Below are positions 1 through 9,239 of a stretch of DNA of 26,223 nucleotides, piece after piece. The notes under the pieces are model-generated. The model ran no database searches. It was not told where the DNA came from and saw nothing but the letters and a program-made list of their open reading frames with translations. This stretch comes from Nymphaea colorata (Eukaryota > Streptophyta > Magnoliopsida > Nymphaeales > Nymphaeaceae). Position numbers and translations under genes: made by a program. The stretch is taken from contig NW_022204649.1 in NCBI RefSeq assembly GCF_008831285.2, positions 1 to 26,223 of the forward strand. The letters run 5' to 3'. The first letter of the stretch is position 1; the number at the start of each line of letters is the position of its first letter.

Positions 1-223
1 TTTTTGTTAGGAAAAGTCGCAAGGCTTGGAAAGCGGCAGTAAATCTTTGAGCTGCCTCAATCAGACCCATTTCCTCGTAATTTCTTGCTGTCTGGCTCCA
101 CCACAGTATCAAAATGTTTAAAAGATTTAACTTACCAAAATACCGCCGTCCACGGTTACAAAGAGCTGTCCGTCGTTGATTGCCATCGGAATATTTAGTT
201 ATAGAGATTGCCATCGACGACAT
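1..223 (-). CDS. partial minus-strand open frame at left window edge, unrecognised
   Basis: On the minus strand an ATG at 223-221 opens a frame of 74 codons with no stop that runs off the left edge of the window. The inner part (residues about 45-74) has an amphipathic, protein-like composition containing RNYEEMGLIEAAQRF. I do not recognise the family and assign no function. A second ATG at 186 in another frame reads 17 codons up to a good donor-like GTAAGTT at 135-129. The nearest phase-compatible acceptor would leave only a 44-nt intron, which is too short for a plant, so the unspliced frame is the simpler reading. It could still be a chance open frame. Confidence 0.22.
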   Translation of the reverse strand, partial: MSSMAISITKYSDGNQRRTALCNRGRRYFGKLNLLNILILWWSQTARNYEEMGLIEAAQRFTAAFQALRLFLTK

Positions 224-952
224 GCCTTAAATTAAATGTGAAACCCCCAGAAAAAAAAAAAAAAAATGAAAAGGCTTCATGGCACGAGCTCGCAAAGATA
301 TCTTCATGTTTTCATCACGAAAAAGTGTTGGCTCTTCAAGGCTCGCAGTTTGGCAGTATCCACTATTTTGCAATAAAAGCTTGGCATGCCTAACGACCTC
401 TGTACGCTACGCCCCTTGGGACAAGAGAAAGACAGAGGAAGGGTGCGAGAGAGGCCTATTGGCTTCCAATTTAAACTCTTGTTTTCATTGAAAATTCTAT
501 AGAACAGTAAGGTACCTGAAGAATGAGAAAAATATCAATCAACCGATCCCTTCCTATTGTACTCACATGCACACGACGGAAAGACCGATTAGCAACAAAA
601 TCATAGACTGAGACTATGTAGTCTAATTTTTCTTAAGATACGATTTGACTTCCGTCTGTCATTTTTACTCGGATTCCACTGCAATACATTGATACATTGC
701 ACTATTAACTGCTGCAACCATTGAAACAGGTCAATTATTTCTTCACAACAAATGAAATATGTTACATTAAGAGATACCAATAAAATCTCTTATCATGTAC
801 TTAGCAAAAATGGTGATGTACATGATAAAGAAAGAAGAGACACGGTTGTCAAATCCTAAGCTGAAAATAAGCTATTATGTAGGCTAGGCAAGAGTTGTTG
901 GATAGTGGCCCTGAGACCTCCTCGAGTCCAGTTCTGTAAAAGCTAGGTTTAT

Positions 953-1145
953 GAAAACCAAGTTTTCTAATGAGTTTTAGAAACTTCGTTTTTTTTTTTT
1001 TTTTTGGTTTGGGTGACACATCAAAACCGGTTTTTAAATAATCTAAAGGAGACAAGATTTTCCACTAACCATGTTCTGTCAAAACTAGGTTTTCTTCAAA
1101 ACCAAATTTGATGGCATCAAAACACCCCAAATCCTGGTTTTCAAG
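953..1145. repeat. cluster of near-palindromic AAAACC/GGTTTT motifs, possible degenerate MITE-like DNA
   Basis: About five copies of a short near-palindrome of the form AAAAC(C/T)-N-GGTTTT lie close together: GAAAACCAAGTTTTC at 953-967, CAAAACCGGTTTTT near 1022-1035, AAAACTAGGTTTT near 1081-1093, a half-site at 1097-1110, and AAATCCTGGTTTTC near 1129-1142. This density is unlike the rest of the flank. It could be the interior or edge of an old non-autonomous DNA transposon or just local expansion. I could not define terminal inverted repeats or a target duplication. Confidence 0.3.
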
Positions 1146-1843
1146 TGTTTCCAAACGGCAAACACCTCTTAAGGTAAAGAAAATACTTTCCACTAGCTTA
1201 AGCAATCTTACATCTGTCATGAAAATTCTCTGCCTGCTCAGCCTTAAACAAATACAGCCTCTAAATGAGAATTATGCTTAGCTGTCCTTCGCCAGGACTA
1301 GCTACTACTATTTAAGGGCAAACTTCTGCACAGTTATTTGGAGTGCTACCCAATTTCCACATTGAATCGGCAAATCTGGAGAAGATTCGCCAACTTTTCA
1401 TATCTCGAAAAAGTTGCTGAATAACCTTCGTAAGTCACTTAAAAACGGTTCCTCCTCTTCCTGCTAACATGCTCTGTTCCTGTAAACCTTCCCTTCCCCC
1501 AATTCCTTCAAGTTTACCTCTATAAGGTGAGGCGGACAAAGGGCTGCCCTTTGCATACTACCATTTCTATATTAAAAGCGAAACAGGAGGCACTAACGGT
1601 AGCAGATTAAGTGGTTCCTCTTTAGCACTCTAAATTGCTTAATTAGATAAGTCATCGATTAATCACTAAGTATTCATAAGAAATTGTGTCAAGTCTTGGA
1701 GGATGATCATATGGGGCGAACATATTGGTGCGTGTGGATGCACCGGATCGTGGAAGAATCAGATTAGCTGTCGACGTATGACGAATTTAACATCGCGGAA
1801 GAGTCTAATTCAAGCACTGAAAACAAGCCCGGGTAAAGGGATG

Positions 1844-1848
1844 GGAGG
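1844..1848. repeat. target-site duplication, left copy (GGAGG)
   Basis: GGAGG sits directly before the TGTTGGG start of the 5' LTR. The same five bases follow the CCCAACA end of the 3' LTR at 7195-7199. A perfect 5-bp duplication is the normal signature of copia integrase and fixes both ends of the element. Confidence 0.9.
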
Positions 1849-2503
1849 TGTTGGGTCGGGTCCAGCCTCAAGTGGACCCAATCCGGCCCGTCACTTAAGT
1901 GACGGGCACGGGCGGAAGAAAAGGAGGGCACGCGATGTGCCCCCTCTCTCTCTCAATCCCTCTTACGTCTCTCTCTCTAGGGTTCCGTTTTTTGGGAAAA
2001 GAGAGGTGTGCTCTCTTTGTGCTCTTCTCTTCGTGGCTGCACAACAAGAGGAGAGAAGGAGGAGAAGAGAGGAGAGAAGGAGAAGAAGAAAAGAAAGAGG
2101 AAGAGGAAGAGAAGGTTGCGAGCATTTGGCTAGAGCAAGATGCGATTCCAACGAGGAGGCGGAACGCATCTCCTCCTAATTCACACTTTGGGCATTCAAT
2201 CGGTGATATTTTTCCCTTGTTTTTCTCATATAGCTTTGGTGAGATATTATTGTTGGAGGGTTGGCTTTGTGTAGCCCCTCGTGGAAAACTTATATCATTG
2301 ATTATAGTGGATTGAGTTTTGGGTCGTAGTACCCCGTGGTTTTTACCCTCATTGTTTTGAGGGGTTTTCCACGTAAAAATCTTCTCGTGCATTTGTGATT
2401 GCTTGGTCGTTGTTTTGTTGCTTCTTGCATGATCGGTTTGGGCTATACTTCGTTGTTGAATCTTTTTTAGTAGATTAGTGTTTATCCGCATTTTATCCCA
2501 ACA
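1849..2503 (+). repeat. 5' LTR of the copia element
   Basis: This 655-bp direct repeat begins TGTTGGG and ends CCCAACA, a perfect 7-bp terminal inverted pair with TG...CA ends. It contains a 22-bp perfect palindrome near its start, a CT-rich run (about 1940-1978) and a long purine run (about 2046-2116). Compared with the 3' LTR it has a 5-bp insertion after the palindrome (1908-1912) and lacks a short CT-repeat segment. No TATA box could be assigned with confidence. Confidence 0.95.
1886..1907. promoter_or_regulatory. perfect 22-bp palindrome near the LTR start
   Basis: The 22 bases are identical to their own reverse complement, centred on CTTAAG (half-site GCCCGTCACTT). The palindrome is intact in every LTR in the window (1886-1907, 6584-6605 and equivalents in units 2 and 3) although the sequence around it has changed. 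Its place about 37 bp into the LTR suggests a dimeric-protein site or a cruciform/RNA hairpin. That role is inference. Confidence 0.7.
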
Positions 2504-2506
2504 AAG

Positions 2507-2518
2507 TGGTATCAGAGC
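2507..2518 (+). other. primer-binding site (tRNA-iMet type)
   Basis: TGGTATCAGAGC starts three bases after the 5' LTR end. It is the standard plant copia primer-binding site, complementary to the 3' end of initiator methionine tRNA, and primes minus-strand cDNA synthesis. Only the full-length element has it. The truncated copies in units 2 and 3 lack it. Confidence 0.92.
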
Positions 2519-2522
2519 CAAC

Positions 2523-3330
2523 ATGGTGGATAACAAAATTGATTTTGGTACTAGCCGTATGATTAGTCTAAATGGACTAATTATAGTCTATGGAAAAATA
2601 AGATGAAAGATCTCTTATATGTGAAGGCTATGCACCTTCCAGTTTTTGCCAAAGAAAAGCCTGATTCTAAGTCTGACGAAGAATGAGAATTTGAACATGA
2701 ACAAGTTTGTGGATGAAAATGTTTATAACCATATTCAAGATGAAAATCATGCATGTAGTTTGTGGGCAAAATTAGAAAATCTTTATGCCTCCAAGACAGA
2801 AGTAGTAAATTATTTCTTCTGGAAAGATTGATGAATTTGAGATTCAGGGAGGGCAATTCAGTGTCAGATTTTCTAAATGATTTTCAGGGGGTCATTAGTC
2901 AGTTATCCAGTATGGGCATTAAATTTGAAGATGAGATTTTTGGATTATTATTGCTTGCTAATTTGCCTGATTTGTGGGAGACATTTAGTGTCTCGCTTAC
3001 TAACTCTACAGCTAATGGGGTTGTTTCTTTAGAGACTGTTAAGTAAGGTATTCTCAATGAGGAGATGAGAAGAAAATCTCAGGCTTGCTCTTCTCAGACA
3101 GAGGTTCTTTTCACAGATAATAGGGGGAGGAGTAAATTCAAGAGTGACAGGGGCAGAGATAAAAGCAGAAGCAAGTCCAAATCGAGATATAAGAATTTGG
3201 AATGCCATCACTGTGGAAAGAAAGGACACATAAAGAAGTACTGCTTCCAGCTGAAGAAGGAGAATAAAATTGGGGAAAACAGGAGAAGAAAAATGACCGA
3301 GATGACAATGTCGCAACTGCTGCACAACAT
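2523..3330 (+). pseudogene. copia gag remnant with CCHC zinc knuckle
   Basis: Gag forms the virus-like particle and binds element RNA. The ATG at 2523, just after the primer-binding site, opens the frame. A frame change near 2575 is needed to reach the conserved gag N-terminal segment containing YSLWKNKMK. Further damage includes a TGA at 2684-2686, another frame change near 2690, a stop ending at 2831 and a TAA at 3044-3046. The helical gag core (DFLNDFQGVISQLSS) lies near 2860-2920. A basic RS/RK-rich stretch precedes the zinc knuckle CHHCGKKGHIKKYC at 3203-3244, which has the intact CX2CX4HX4C spacing. The product cannot be made as one chain. Confidence 0.88.
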
Positions 3331-3530
3331 GAAATGTTTGTTGTTTGTGATGCTAACATGGTTAATGTTGCTAGAGACGATACTTGTTGGCTTGTTGATA
3401 GTGGTTCAACTCTTCATGTTACTTCCCATAAGAATTTTTTCTCTTCATATATTTCTGGTGATTTTGGTACTTTGAGAATGAGTAATGGTTCTTTGTCTTA
3501 CGTTGTAGGCAAACGCGACGTCATTTGAAG
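3331..3530 (+). pseudogene. copia aspartic protease remnant
   Basis: The segment reads CWLVDSGSTLHVTS, with the catalytic Asp-Ser-Gly at 3397-3405. This is the usual start of the copia protease, which cuts the gag-pol polyprotein. It is in a different frame from the zinc knuckle just upstream and ends at a TGA at 3526-3528, after which the pre-integrase segment continues in another frame. The domain is therefore cut off from both neighbours. It belongs only to the full-length element and was not carried into units 2 and 3. Confidence 0.8.
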
Positions 3531-4660
3531 AATGCGAATGGAGCTCTATTGAAGCTGACAGATGTGAGGCATGCACCTGACATGCATCTGAACCTTATCT
3601 CTGCAAGAAGGCTCGATGAAGAAGGGTATCACAACACGTTTGGTGACAGCCAGTGGAAGCTTACCATAGGTTCATTGATTATTGCTCGAGGCAAGAGATG
3701 CAGCAATAATCTTTATACTTTGCAGACGTCAATTTTCAGAGACATGGTACATGTGACACAAGATGAGAAATCTATAGAGTTGTGGCACAAGAGGCTGAGA
3801 CATATGAGTGATAAGGGACTGCAATTCTTGATCAAGAAGAATATTCTACAAGATGTAAAGAAGGTTAAACTTGACAAATGTAGTCATTGTTTTGCAGGGA
3901 AGCAGACACGGGTCTCTTTCAAGAGTCATCCACCTTCCAGAAAGTCAGAAGCACTTGAGCTGGTTCATACAGATGTATGCGGTCCTATGAAAGTAAGTTC
4001 ACATGGTGGTGCACTTTATTTTGTCACGTTTATTGATGATTTTTCTAGGAAAGTTTGGGTCTATTCTTTGAAGAGGAAAGACCAAGTCCTTGGTGTTTTT
4101 AAGGACTTTCATGCACTGGTTGAAAGACAGTAAAAAAAGAAGTTGAAGTATATTCGCAGCGATAATGAGGGAGAGTATATTGATCCATTTGATGAGTATT
4201 GCAGATCTCATGGCATAAGGCACCAGAAGACTCCACCTAAGACTCTCCTTTGAATGACGTGGCAGAAAGGATGAACAGGACACTCATGGAGAGAGTTAGA
4301 TGTCCCTATCTGAAGCTAAGTTATCTGACTCCTTTTGGTGTGAAGCTTTACATACTGCTGCTTATGTGATTAACTTGTCTCTACATGTTTCTTTGGATGG
4401 TGATGTTCCTAACAGAGTTTGGTATGGAAAGGATGTATCCTATGAGCACTTACGTGTATTTGGATGTGGGGCATTTGTGCATATACCAAAGGATGAGAGG
4501 TCGAAGTTGGAATCAAAAAGCAGGCAGTGCGTGTTTTTGGGTTATGGCCATGATGAATTTGGTTACAGATTGTATGATCCAGTTGAGAAGAAGATTGTCA
4601 GAAGCAGGGATGTTGTATTTGCTGAAGATTAGAATATTGAGGATATTCAGAAAGCAGTAA
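3525..4660 (+). pseudogene. copia pre-integrase and integrase remnant
   Basis: Integrase inserts the cDNA into the host chromosome. A GAG-pre-integrase segment with the HHCC zinc-binding pattern (LWHKRLRHMS then CSHC) lies at about 3780-3895. The catalytic core follows: the first Asp in HTDVCGP (3972-3974), the second Asp in SDNEGEY (4161-4163) and Glu in AERMNRT (4265-4267), so the D,D-35,E residues can still be traced. A TAA at 4131-4133 splits the core, and frame changes occur near 4240 and 4300. The C-terminal part (4300-4632), with YEHLRVFGC and CVFLGY motifs, ends at a TAG at 4630-4632 that is shared by all three units. Sequence from about 4311 onward is what recurs at the start of units 2 and 3. 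Confidence 0.9.
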
Positions 4661-5600
4661 AGTATTCTTCTCATAGCAGCTATTTGCTAGTTGATGTGGA
4701 CCCTATTCCCTTGCAGAATACTTCAAGAGCAGTGCCAGATGATGCTGTTGGGCAGATACATGATAGAGAATGACGAGTAGACATGCCATATATTCCTAAT
4801 TCAGATGACAAAGATGATGATCATAATCTGGAGGGTTCTTCCTCAGATGTAGATCAGTAGCAGAGATCCACGAGGGAGCGACGTCCCTCAACTAGATATC
4901 CCGCACATGACTATATTTTGTTGACTAATAGTGGTGAGCCTGAATGCTATGAAGAAGCTATGCATGATGTGCACAAGGAAAAGTGGATGGAAGCTATGAA
5001 AAATGAGATGCAGTCACTTTACGACAACCACACCTTCGAGCTTGTGGAGTTGCCCCAAGCAAGAGGGCATTGAGAAACAAATGGGTTTTTAGAGTGAAGC
5101 ATGATGAAAACTCTTTAAACCCAAAATACAAAGCTAGGTTGGTTGTGAAGGGGTTCAATCAGAGGAAAGGAGTTGACTTTGACGAGATATTCTCACCGGT
5201 GGTCAAGATGTCATCTATCAGAGTTGTTCTTAGTTTGGCAACTAGTCTTGATTTGGAGATCGAGCAGATGGATGTGAAGACAGCTTTTCTTCATGGTGAT
5301 CTTGATGAGGAAATTTACATGATGCAGCCAGAAGGTTTTCTTGTAAAAGGTAAAGAAAACCATGTTTGCAGATTAAAGAAAAGCTTGTATGGTCTGAAGC
5401 AGACACCTAGGCAGTGGTACAAGAAGTTCGAGTCATTTATGGGGGAGTATGGCTACACCAAGACTACTTCACATCACTGCGTCTTTGTGAAGAAATTCTC
5501 AGGTAATGATTTTGTCATTTTGTTGATGACATGCTTATTGTTGGCAATAATATCTCGAGAATTTCAAGCTTGAAAAAGGAGTTGAGCAAGTCTTTTGCTA
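4661..5600 (+). pseudogene. copia linker and reverse transcriptase remnant, active site broken
   Basis: The linker (about 4661-4920) carries a TGA at 4771-4773 and a TAG at 4858-4860, both present in all three units. Reverse transcriptase begins near 4930 (ECYEEAMHDVHKEKWMEAM) and continues through KWVFRVK, the first catalytic Asp in MDVKTAFLHGDL (5271-5273) and SLYGLKQTPRQWYKKF. A private 1-bp deletion near 5056 separates the N-terminal piece. At 5517-5530, where the YVDD box should be, bases are missing, so the Tyr-Val part is lost and the frame shifts just before Asp-Asp. Units 2 and 3 share this lesion, so the element was already dead before it was duplicated. Confidence 0.9.
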
Positions 5601-6495
5601 TGAAAGACTTGGGACCTGCTAGTCAGATTTTGGGTATAAAGATCACGCGAGATAGGACGTCGAAGAAGCTATGGCTATCTCAGGAGAAGTACATTGAAAA
5701 AGTACTTCAAAGATTTCACATAGACAAGGCAAAGCCTGTTAGCACCCCTCTTGCAGCGCATTTCAAGTTGAGCACCAAGCAGAGTCCAAGGACAGATTCA
5801 GAAAAGGAATATATGGAGAAGATTCCCATGCCTCAGTCACAGGTAGTCTGATATATGCTATGGTATGTACTAGAACTGATATTGCTTATTCAGTTGGAGT
5901 TGTTAGTCGGTTTGTCTCAAATCTAGGAAAGAAACACTGGGAAGCAGTTAAATGGATTTTGAGATACCTTCGTGGAACTAGCAGTTTTTCACTTTGTTTT
6001 GGAGCAGAAAAATCTATTCTTGTTGGCTATACAGATTCAGACATGGCATGAGACATTGACAGGAGAAGATCTATATCTGGTTTTTTATTGACATATGCAG
6101 GTGGTGCAGTTTCTTGGCAATCCAGACTTTAGAAATGTGTAGCATTATCTACTACTGAAGCAGAGTTTATTGCCGCTACAGAGGCGAGCAAGGAGCTTCT
6201 ATGGATGAAGAGGTTCATGCAGGAACTTCAGTTTAGTCAAGACGAGTACGTGCTTTACTGTGACAGTCAGAGTGCTATTCACCTTAGAAAGAATTCTACT
6301 TTTCATGCAAGGTCAAAGCATATAGACGTGAGGTATCATTGGATACGTGATGTTCTACAGTCGAAGCAGTTTGTTCTTGATAAGATCCATACAAATGATA
6401 ATCCTGCAGATATGATGACAAAGTCTCTACCTAAAGAGAAACATGATATGTGTAGAGACTTAGTTGGGATGACTGCCTTTAAGGCAGTATATTAA
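5601..6495 (+). pseudogene. copia RT C-terminal part and RNase H remnant
   Basis: RNase H removes the RNA strand during cDNA synthesis. The RT thumb segment (KDLGPASQILGIKI) runs to about 5840, where a 1-bp deletion in a C-run (near 5825) shifts the frame. RNase H follows, with Asp in VGYTDSDMA, Glu in ALSTTEAEF and Asp in YCDSQSAIHL, then SKHIDVRYHWIRD. A TGA at 6049-6051 and a TAG at 6130-6132 interrupt it; both are also found in units 2 and 3. The frame ends with a TAA at 6493-6495, about 35 bp before the polypurine tract, the expected position for the end of a copia pol. Confidence 0.9.
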
Positions 6496-6523
6496 TTTTG
6501 TTCTTTTTGCAGGAATGTTCCAT

Positions 6524-6572
6524 CACTTGAGGCTGGAGGGGGAGCTTGTTGGGTCGGGTCCAGCCTCAAGTG
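6524..6572. repeat. 14-bp inverted repeat spanning the polypurine tract and LTR start
   Basis: CACTTGAGGCTGGA at 6524-6537 is the exact reverse complement of TCCAGCCTCAAGTG at 6559-6572. The left arm is internal sequence, and the right arm lies 13-26 bases into the 3' LTR. The 21-base loop holds the purine core and the TGTTGGG boundary. The same arrangement is intact in unit 2 (13827-13840 / 13862-13875) and unit 3 (21168-21181 / 21203-21216). Genomic RNA could fold here into a hairpin that presents the plus-strand primer site; this role is inference. Confidence 0.75.
6530..6546 (+). other. polypurine tract
   Basis: The purine-rich run AGGCTGGAGGGGGAGCT lies immediately before the TGTTGGG start of the 3' LTR. 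It is the expected RNase H-resistant primer for plus-strand synthesis. Equivalent tracts precede the LTRs at 13850 and 21191. Confidence 0.85.
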
Positions 6573-7194
6573 GACCCGATCCGGCCCGTCACTTAAGTGA
6601 CGGGCGGAAGAAAAGGAGGGCACGCGATGTGCCCCCTCTCTCTCTCAATCCCTCTTACGTCTCTCTCTTTCTCTCTCTAGGGTTTCGTTTTTAGGGAAAA
6701 GAGAGGTGTGCTCTCTTTTGTGCTCTTCTCTTCGTGGCTGCACAACAAGAGGAGAGAAGGAGGAGAAGAGAGGAGAGAATGAGAAGAAAAAAGAAAGGAG
6801 AAGAGGAAGAGAAGGTTGCGAACATTGGCTAGGCAAGATTCGATTCCAACGAGGAGGCGGAACGCATCTCTCCTAATTCACACTTTGGGCATTCAATCGG
6901 TGATATTTTCCCTTGTTTTTCTCATCTAGCTTTGGTGAGATATTATTGTTGGAGGGTTGGCTTTGTGTAGCCCCTCGTGGGAAACTTATATCATTGATTA
7001 TAGTGGATTGAGTTTGGGTCGTAGTGTCCCGTGGTTTTTACCCTCATTGTTTTGAGGGGTTTTCCACGTAAAAATCTTCTCGTGCATTGTGATTGTTTGG
7101 TCGTTTTGTTGCTTCTTGCATGATCGGTTTGGACTATACTTCGTTGTTGAATCCTTTTTAGTAGATTAGTGTTTATCCGCATTTTATCCCAACA
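6547..7194 (+). repeat. 3' LTR of the full-length copia element (unit 1)
   Basis: This 648-bp repeat has TGTTGGG...CCCAACA ends and is followed by the right target duplication GGAGG. It lacks the 5-bp insertion seen in the 5' LTR and carries several private 1-3 bp deletions relative to the LTRs of units 2 and 3, for example in the purine run and in the stretch before GATTGTTTGG. It is oriented towards the receptor gene about 3.2 kb downstream, so it could act as a promoter for it or, for transcripts entering from the left, as a polyadenylation region. Both roles are inference. Confidence 0.93.
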
Positions 7195-7199
7195 GGAGG
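7195..7199. repeat. target-site duplication, right copy (GGAGG)
   Basis: This is an exact match to the five bases before the 5' LTR. The equivalent site after the LTR in unit 2 reads TGAGG, and in unit 3 it reads GGAG followed by A. Unit 1 therefore keeps the original state, and the others have changed since duplication. Confidence 0.9.
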
Positions 7200-9239
7200 A
7201 AGAGTGTGGGTTTCAGCCCACTTGTTGAGCTATAAGACCAACTCATCATATTTGCAATATAAGATGGTACTCTCAAGAAATGAGCAAATGCTTCTGCTTG
7301 ACATTCTCTTAGTCTTTCAAATCTGCTTCACGGAACACAGATTATTTCCATATAGCTATACCCAGTGATATGGAAGTCCAAGACAGACGCCTCTTTGCAT
7401 ATCTCGGTACATGTTTACCTTCCTGAAGAATTGAAAATGGCTGATGTGTAGAATATGCACAAATCCACTATTCTGGTTGACACCAGAAGATCACAACGCG
7501 TGCGTCCTAATATATTGCAACACTCCAAGCAAACCGTCATACTCTTCCTGATAACGTGGACCTTCAAAATACTCTTCCTCGTCTCTATTCTGCTTTCTCT
7601 TATGTATCACACTTCTCGCCATAAGTTTGCAATTCCCCACTATTGCTTTGCGAAACTTATTTGCCACATTTAATTTACACAAAACCTTATTTCCTTGTTG
7701 AAGAGAAGCTCGATTCCTACAATCTGCTAAGATCTTTCGCAAGAAATTTGTTTTCAAATCCATAAAGGGTTCTTCCAGAATGGGACAAGTGCTTCCATGT
7801 ACAAGCCATCATCAACATGAACAAAGAAATAAGAGAATGTGCATGAAAGGTCAACATAGATGGATCGGTATTACTGCTGTTAAACCTTTTCTCGTGTGAA
7901 AGATTGTTGAATGATCGAAACACACACTCGATGCTTCCTTAAGGCTATATGCTTATTCCATTGACGAACTGCTTAAAGAAACTTTTGATTGTTTCATGAA
8001 AGCATCTCCAATGAGAATACCATGATTAAATCTTCTCCACATGATAACATGTTACGGGGAATCTCCTGTCGCATGAGCATCAGTGTTGTCAACAAATTCA
8101 AAGCAATCTCTGGATCTAAGAAGCTAACCATATCTTGTTATTCAAGACGACCATTAGTTCATATTCTTACTTAGCTTCGACCTGTACCGGTAGAATTTGG
8201 CGCAAGCAATCCTTGATTCCAGCCTTTATTAATTTTACCTCATGACTAAGATGACCATTTCACGACTTTTAGCATAATTAAAGACAATGCATCACTCTTA
8301 ATATTACGAATACACACATAAGCAAATTCATTTGCATGTCTCACCAATACATATGAAGCCGTGTCAGCTACCAATATCCAATTGCACATTATAACATGCC
8401 ATGTTACATATTTTTTTAGGCGATAATCGGTGAATCCAAGTCTGACTGACATATGTTGAAATTAGCTAAATTAAATTAAACCACTTCTATCCGCCTAAAG
8501 TTATGGAGTATGATCTCAAGTTGTAAAATCGATTGGAATCAGATTGCGAACATCACGGGGTCTAGTAATTCAAAGCACAATGTTGGGGTCTATAATTTTC
8601 TCCAAATCATATGATGGAAGACAAATACTTAGGCCCATATCTACAACAATCCATATATTTTATTGAACTGTCTCTAATATCAATATAGCAACCCCGAATA
8701 CTACCGGGTTGGTGCTCCTGATTTGCGAACCCACCTTTAGTAAGTTCGGTTGCAGCCTTTAGAAGGATGAGAACCACAACATTAATCACTCAACGAGCTT
8801 TTCTTATAAATAATTAAAGATTTCTCGATGTAGAAGTATGTTTCACAGTGTCACACATACTCATTTCTCAAATTTTCACAAGAACTGAAGTTTTTTTTTT
8901 TGACAAATTTAAATCACTTCATTGTAAAAACTAACCACATACAGGTAAGGATCTTGGGCCACCATGTGAAACCTCGTTGTCTACTGGCGACCGACCAAGT
9001 CAAAACTGATTCAACCGGCAAAGGAGCTGTGCAAGACAAGACAAGACTAGTGAAATTCTTCACCACATAGTTATGGTGCGTTGCAGAAAAGAGTTTCTGT
9101 AGATCCTTCTGCCGTTCTACGAGGCTTGGGGTGTTGTGTTACAGAAGTAGCATATGATTGTTTCTTTTGTTTAGTGACGCAATGCCTCTCTGCATCATCT
9201 AGGTTTTGCCAAAAAGACCCTCTCATCACTTTTTCTTCC
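7200..9239. other. flank between LTR and receptor leader, no recognised gene (unit 1)
   Basis: About 2 kb repeated in units 2 (14507-16570) and 3 (21843-23890). It is AT-rich, and open frames are short and not kept across the copies. The longest minus-strand frame in unit 1 (7491-7763) is broken upstream in units 2 and 3; a core of about 40 codons from near 7630 down to 7495 (KQNRDEEEYFEGPRYQEEYD) stays open and could be a relic exon of an unknown gene. TTATAAATAATTA near 8804-8816 is TATA-like but lies over 500 bp from the leader exon. I assign no function. Confidence 0.45.

Larger units (their letters stand above)
224..1848. other. left flank, no confident gene
   Basis: This is single-copy DNA left of the copia element and is not repeated elsewhere in the window. 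It is AT-rich, with an A-run near 250-266 and a T-run near 990-1005. A small hairpin is formed by TATCATGTAC at 791-800 and its reverse complement at 818-827 (17-nt loop). A cluster of near-palindromic motifs lies at 953-1145 and is listed separately. Frames here are short and uncompelling. The longest plus-strand frame (1703-2179) runs across the LTR boundary and into a low-complexity purine tract, so it is not credible as a gene. Confidence 0.5.
1849..7194 (+). mobile_element. full-length but defective Ty1/copia LTR retrotransposon (Tork/Tnt1-like)
   Basis: This 5346-bp element has all structural landmarks: 5' LTR (1849-2503), a tRNA-iMet primer-binding site, gag with a zinc knuckle, protease, integrase, reverse transcriptase and RNase H in the copia order (integrase before RT), a polypurine tract, 3' LTR (6547-7194) and a 5-bp target duplication. 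The RT and RNase H sequence resembles the Tnt1/Tork lineage; that lineage call is from memory and not tested. The two LTRs differ by roughly 14 substitutions plus several indels as counted by eye, so the insertion is not very recent. The gag-pol frame has many stops and frameshifts and cannot encode a working polyprotein. Its 3' part, from about 4311, was later carried into the tandem array. Confidence 0.95.

Noticed and set aside
92-135. A two-exon minus-strand gene at the left edge joined over 92-135
   Set aside because: Donor and phase look good, but a 44-nt intron is shorter than plant splicing normally allows, and an uninterrupted frame exists.
791-827. Hairpin TATCATGTAC / GTACATGATA as a terminator or small-RNA precursor
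   Set aside because: The stem is only about 10 bp and AT-rich, with no supporting context. Such hairpins are expected by chance in this composition.
1703-2536. Frames of 138-213 codons over the 5' LTR on both strands
   Set aside because: They come from low-complexity CT and GA runs and cross the element boundary. The homologous LTRs do not keep the frames.
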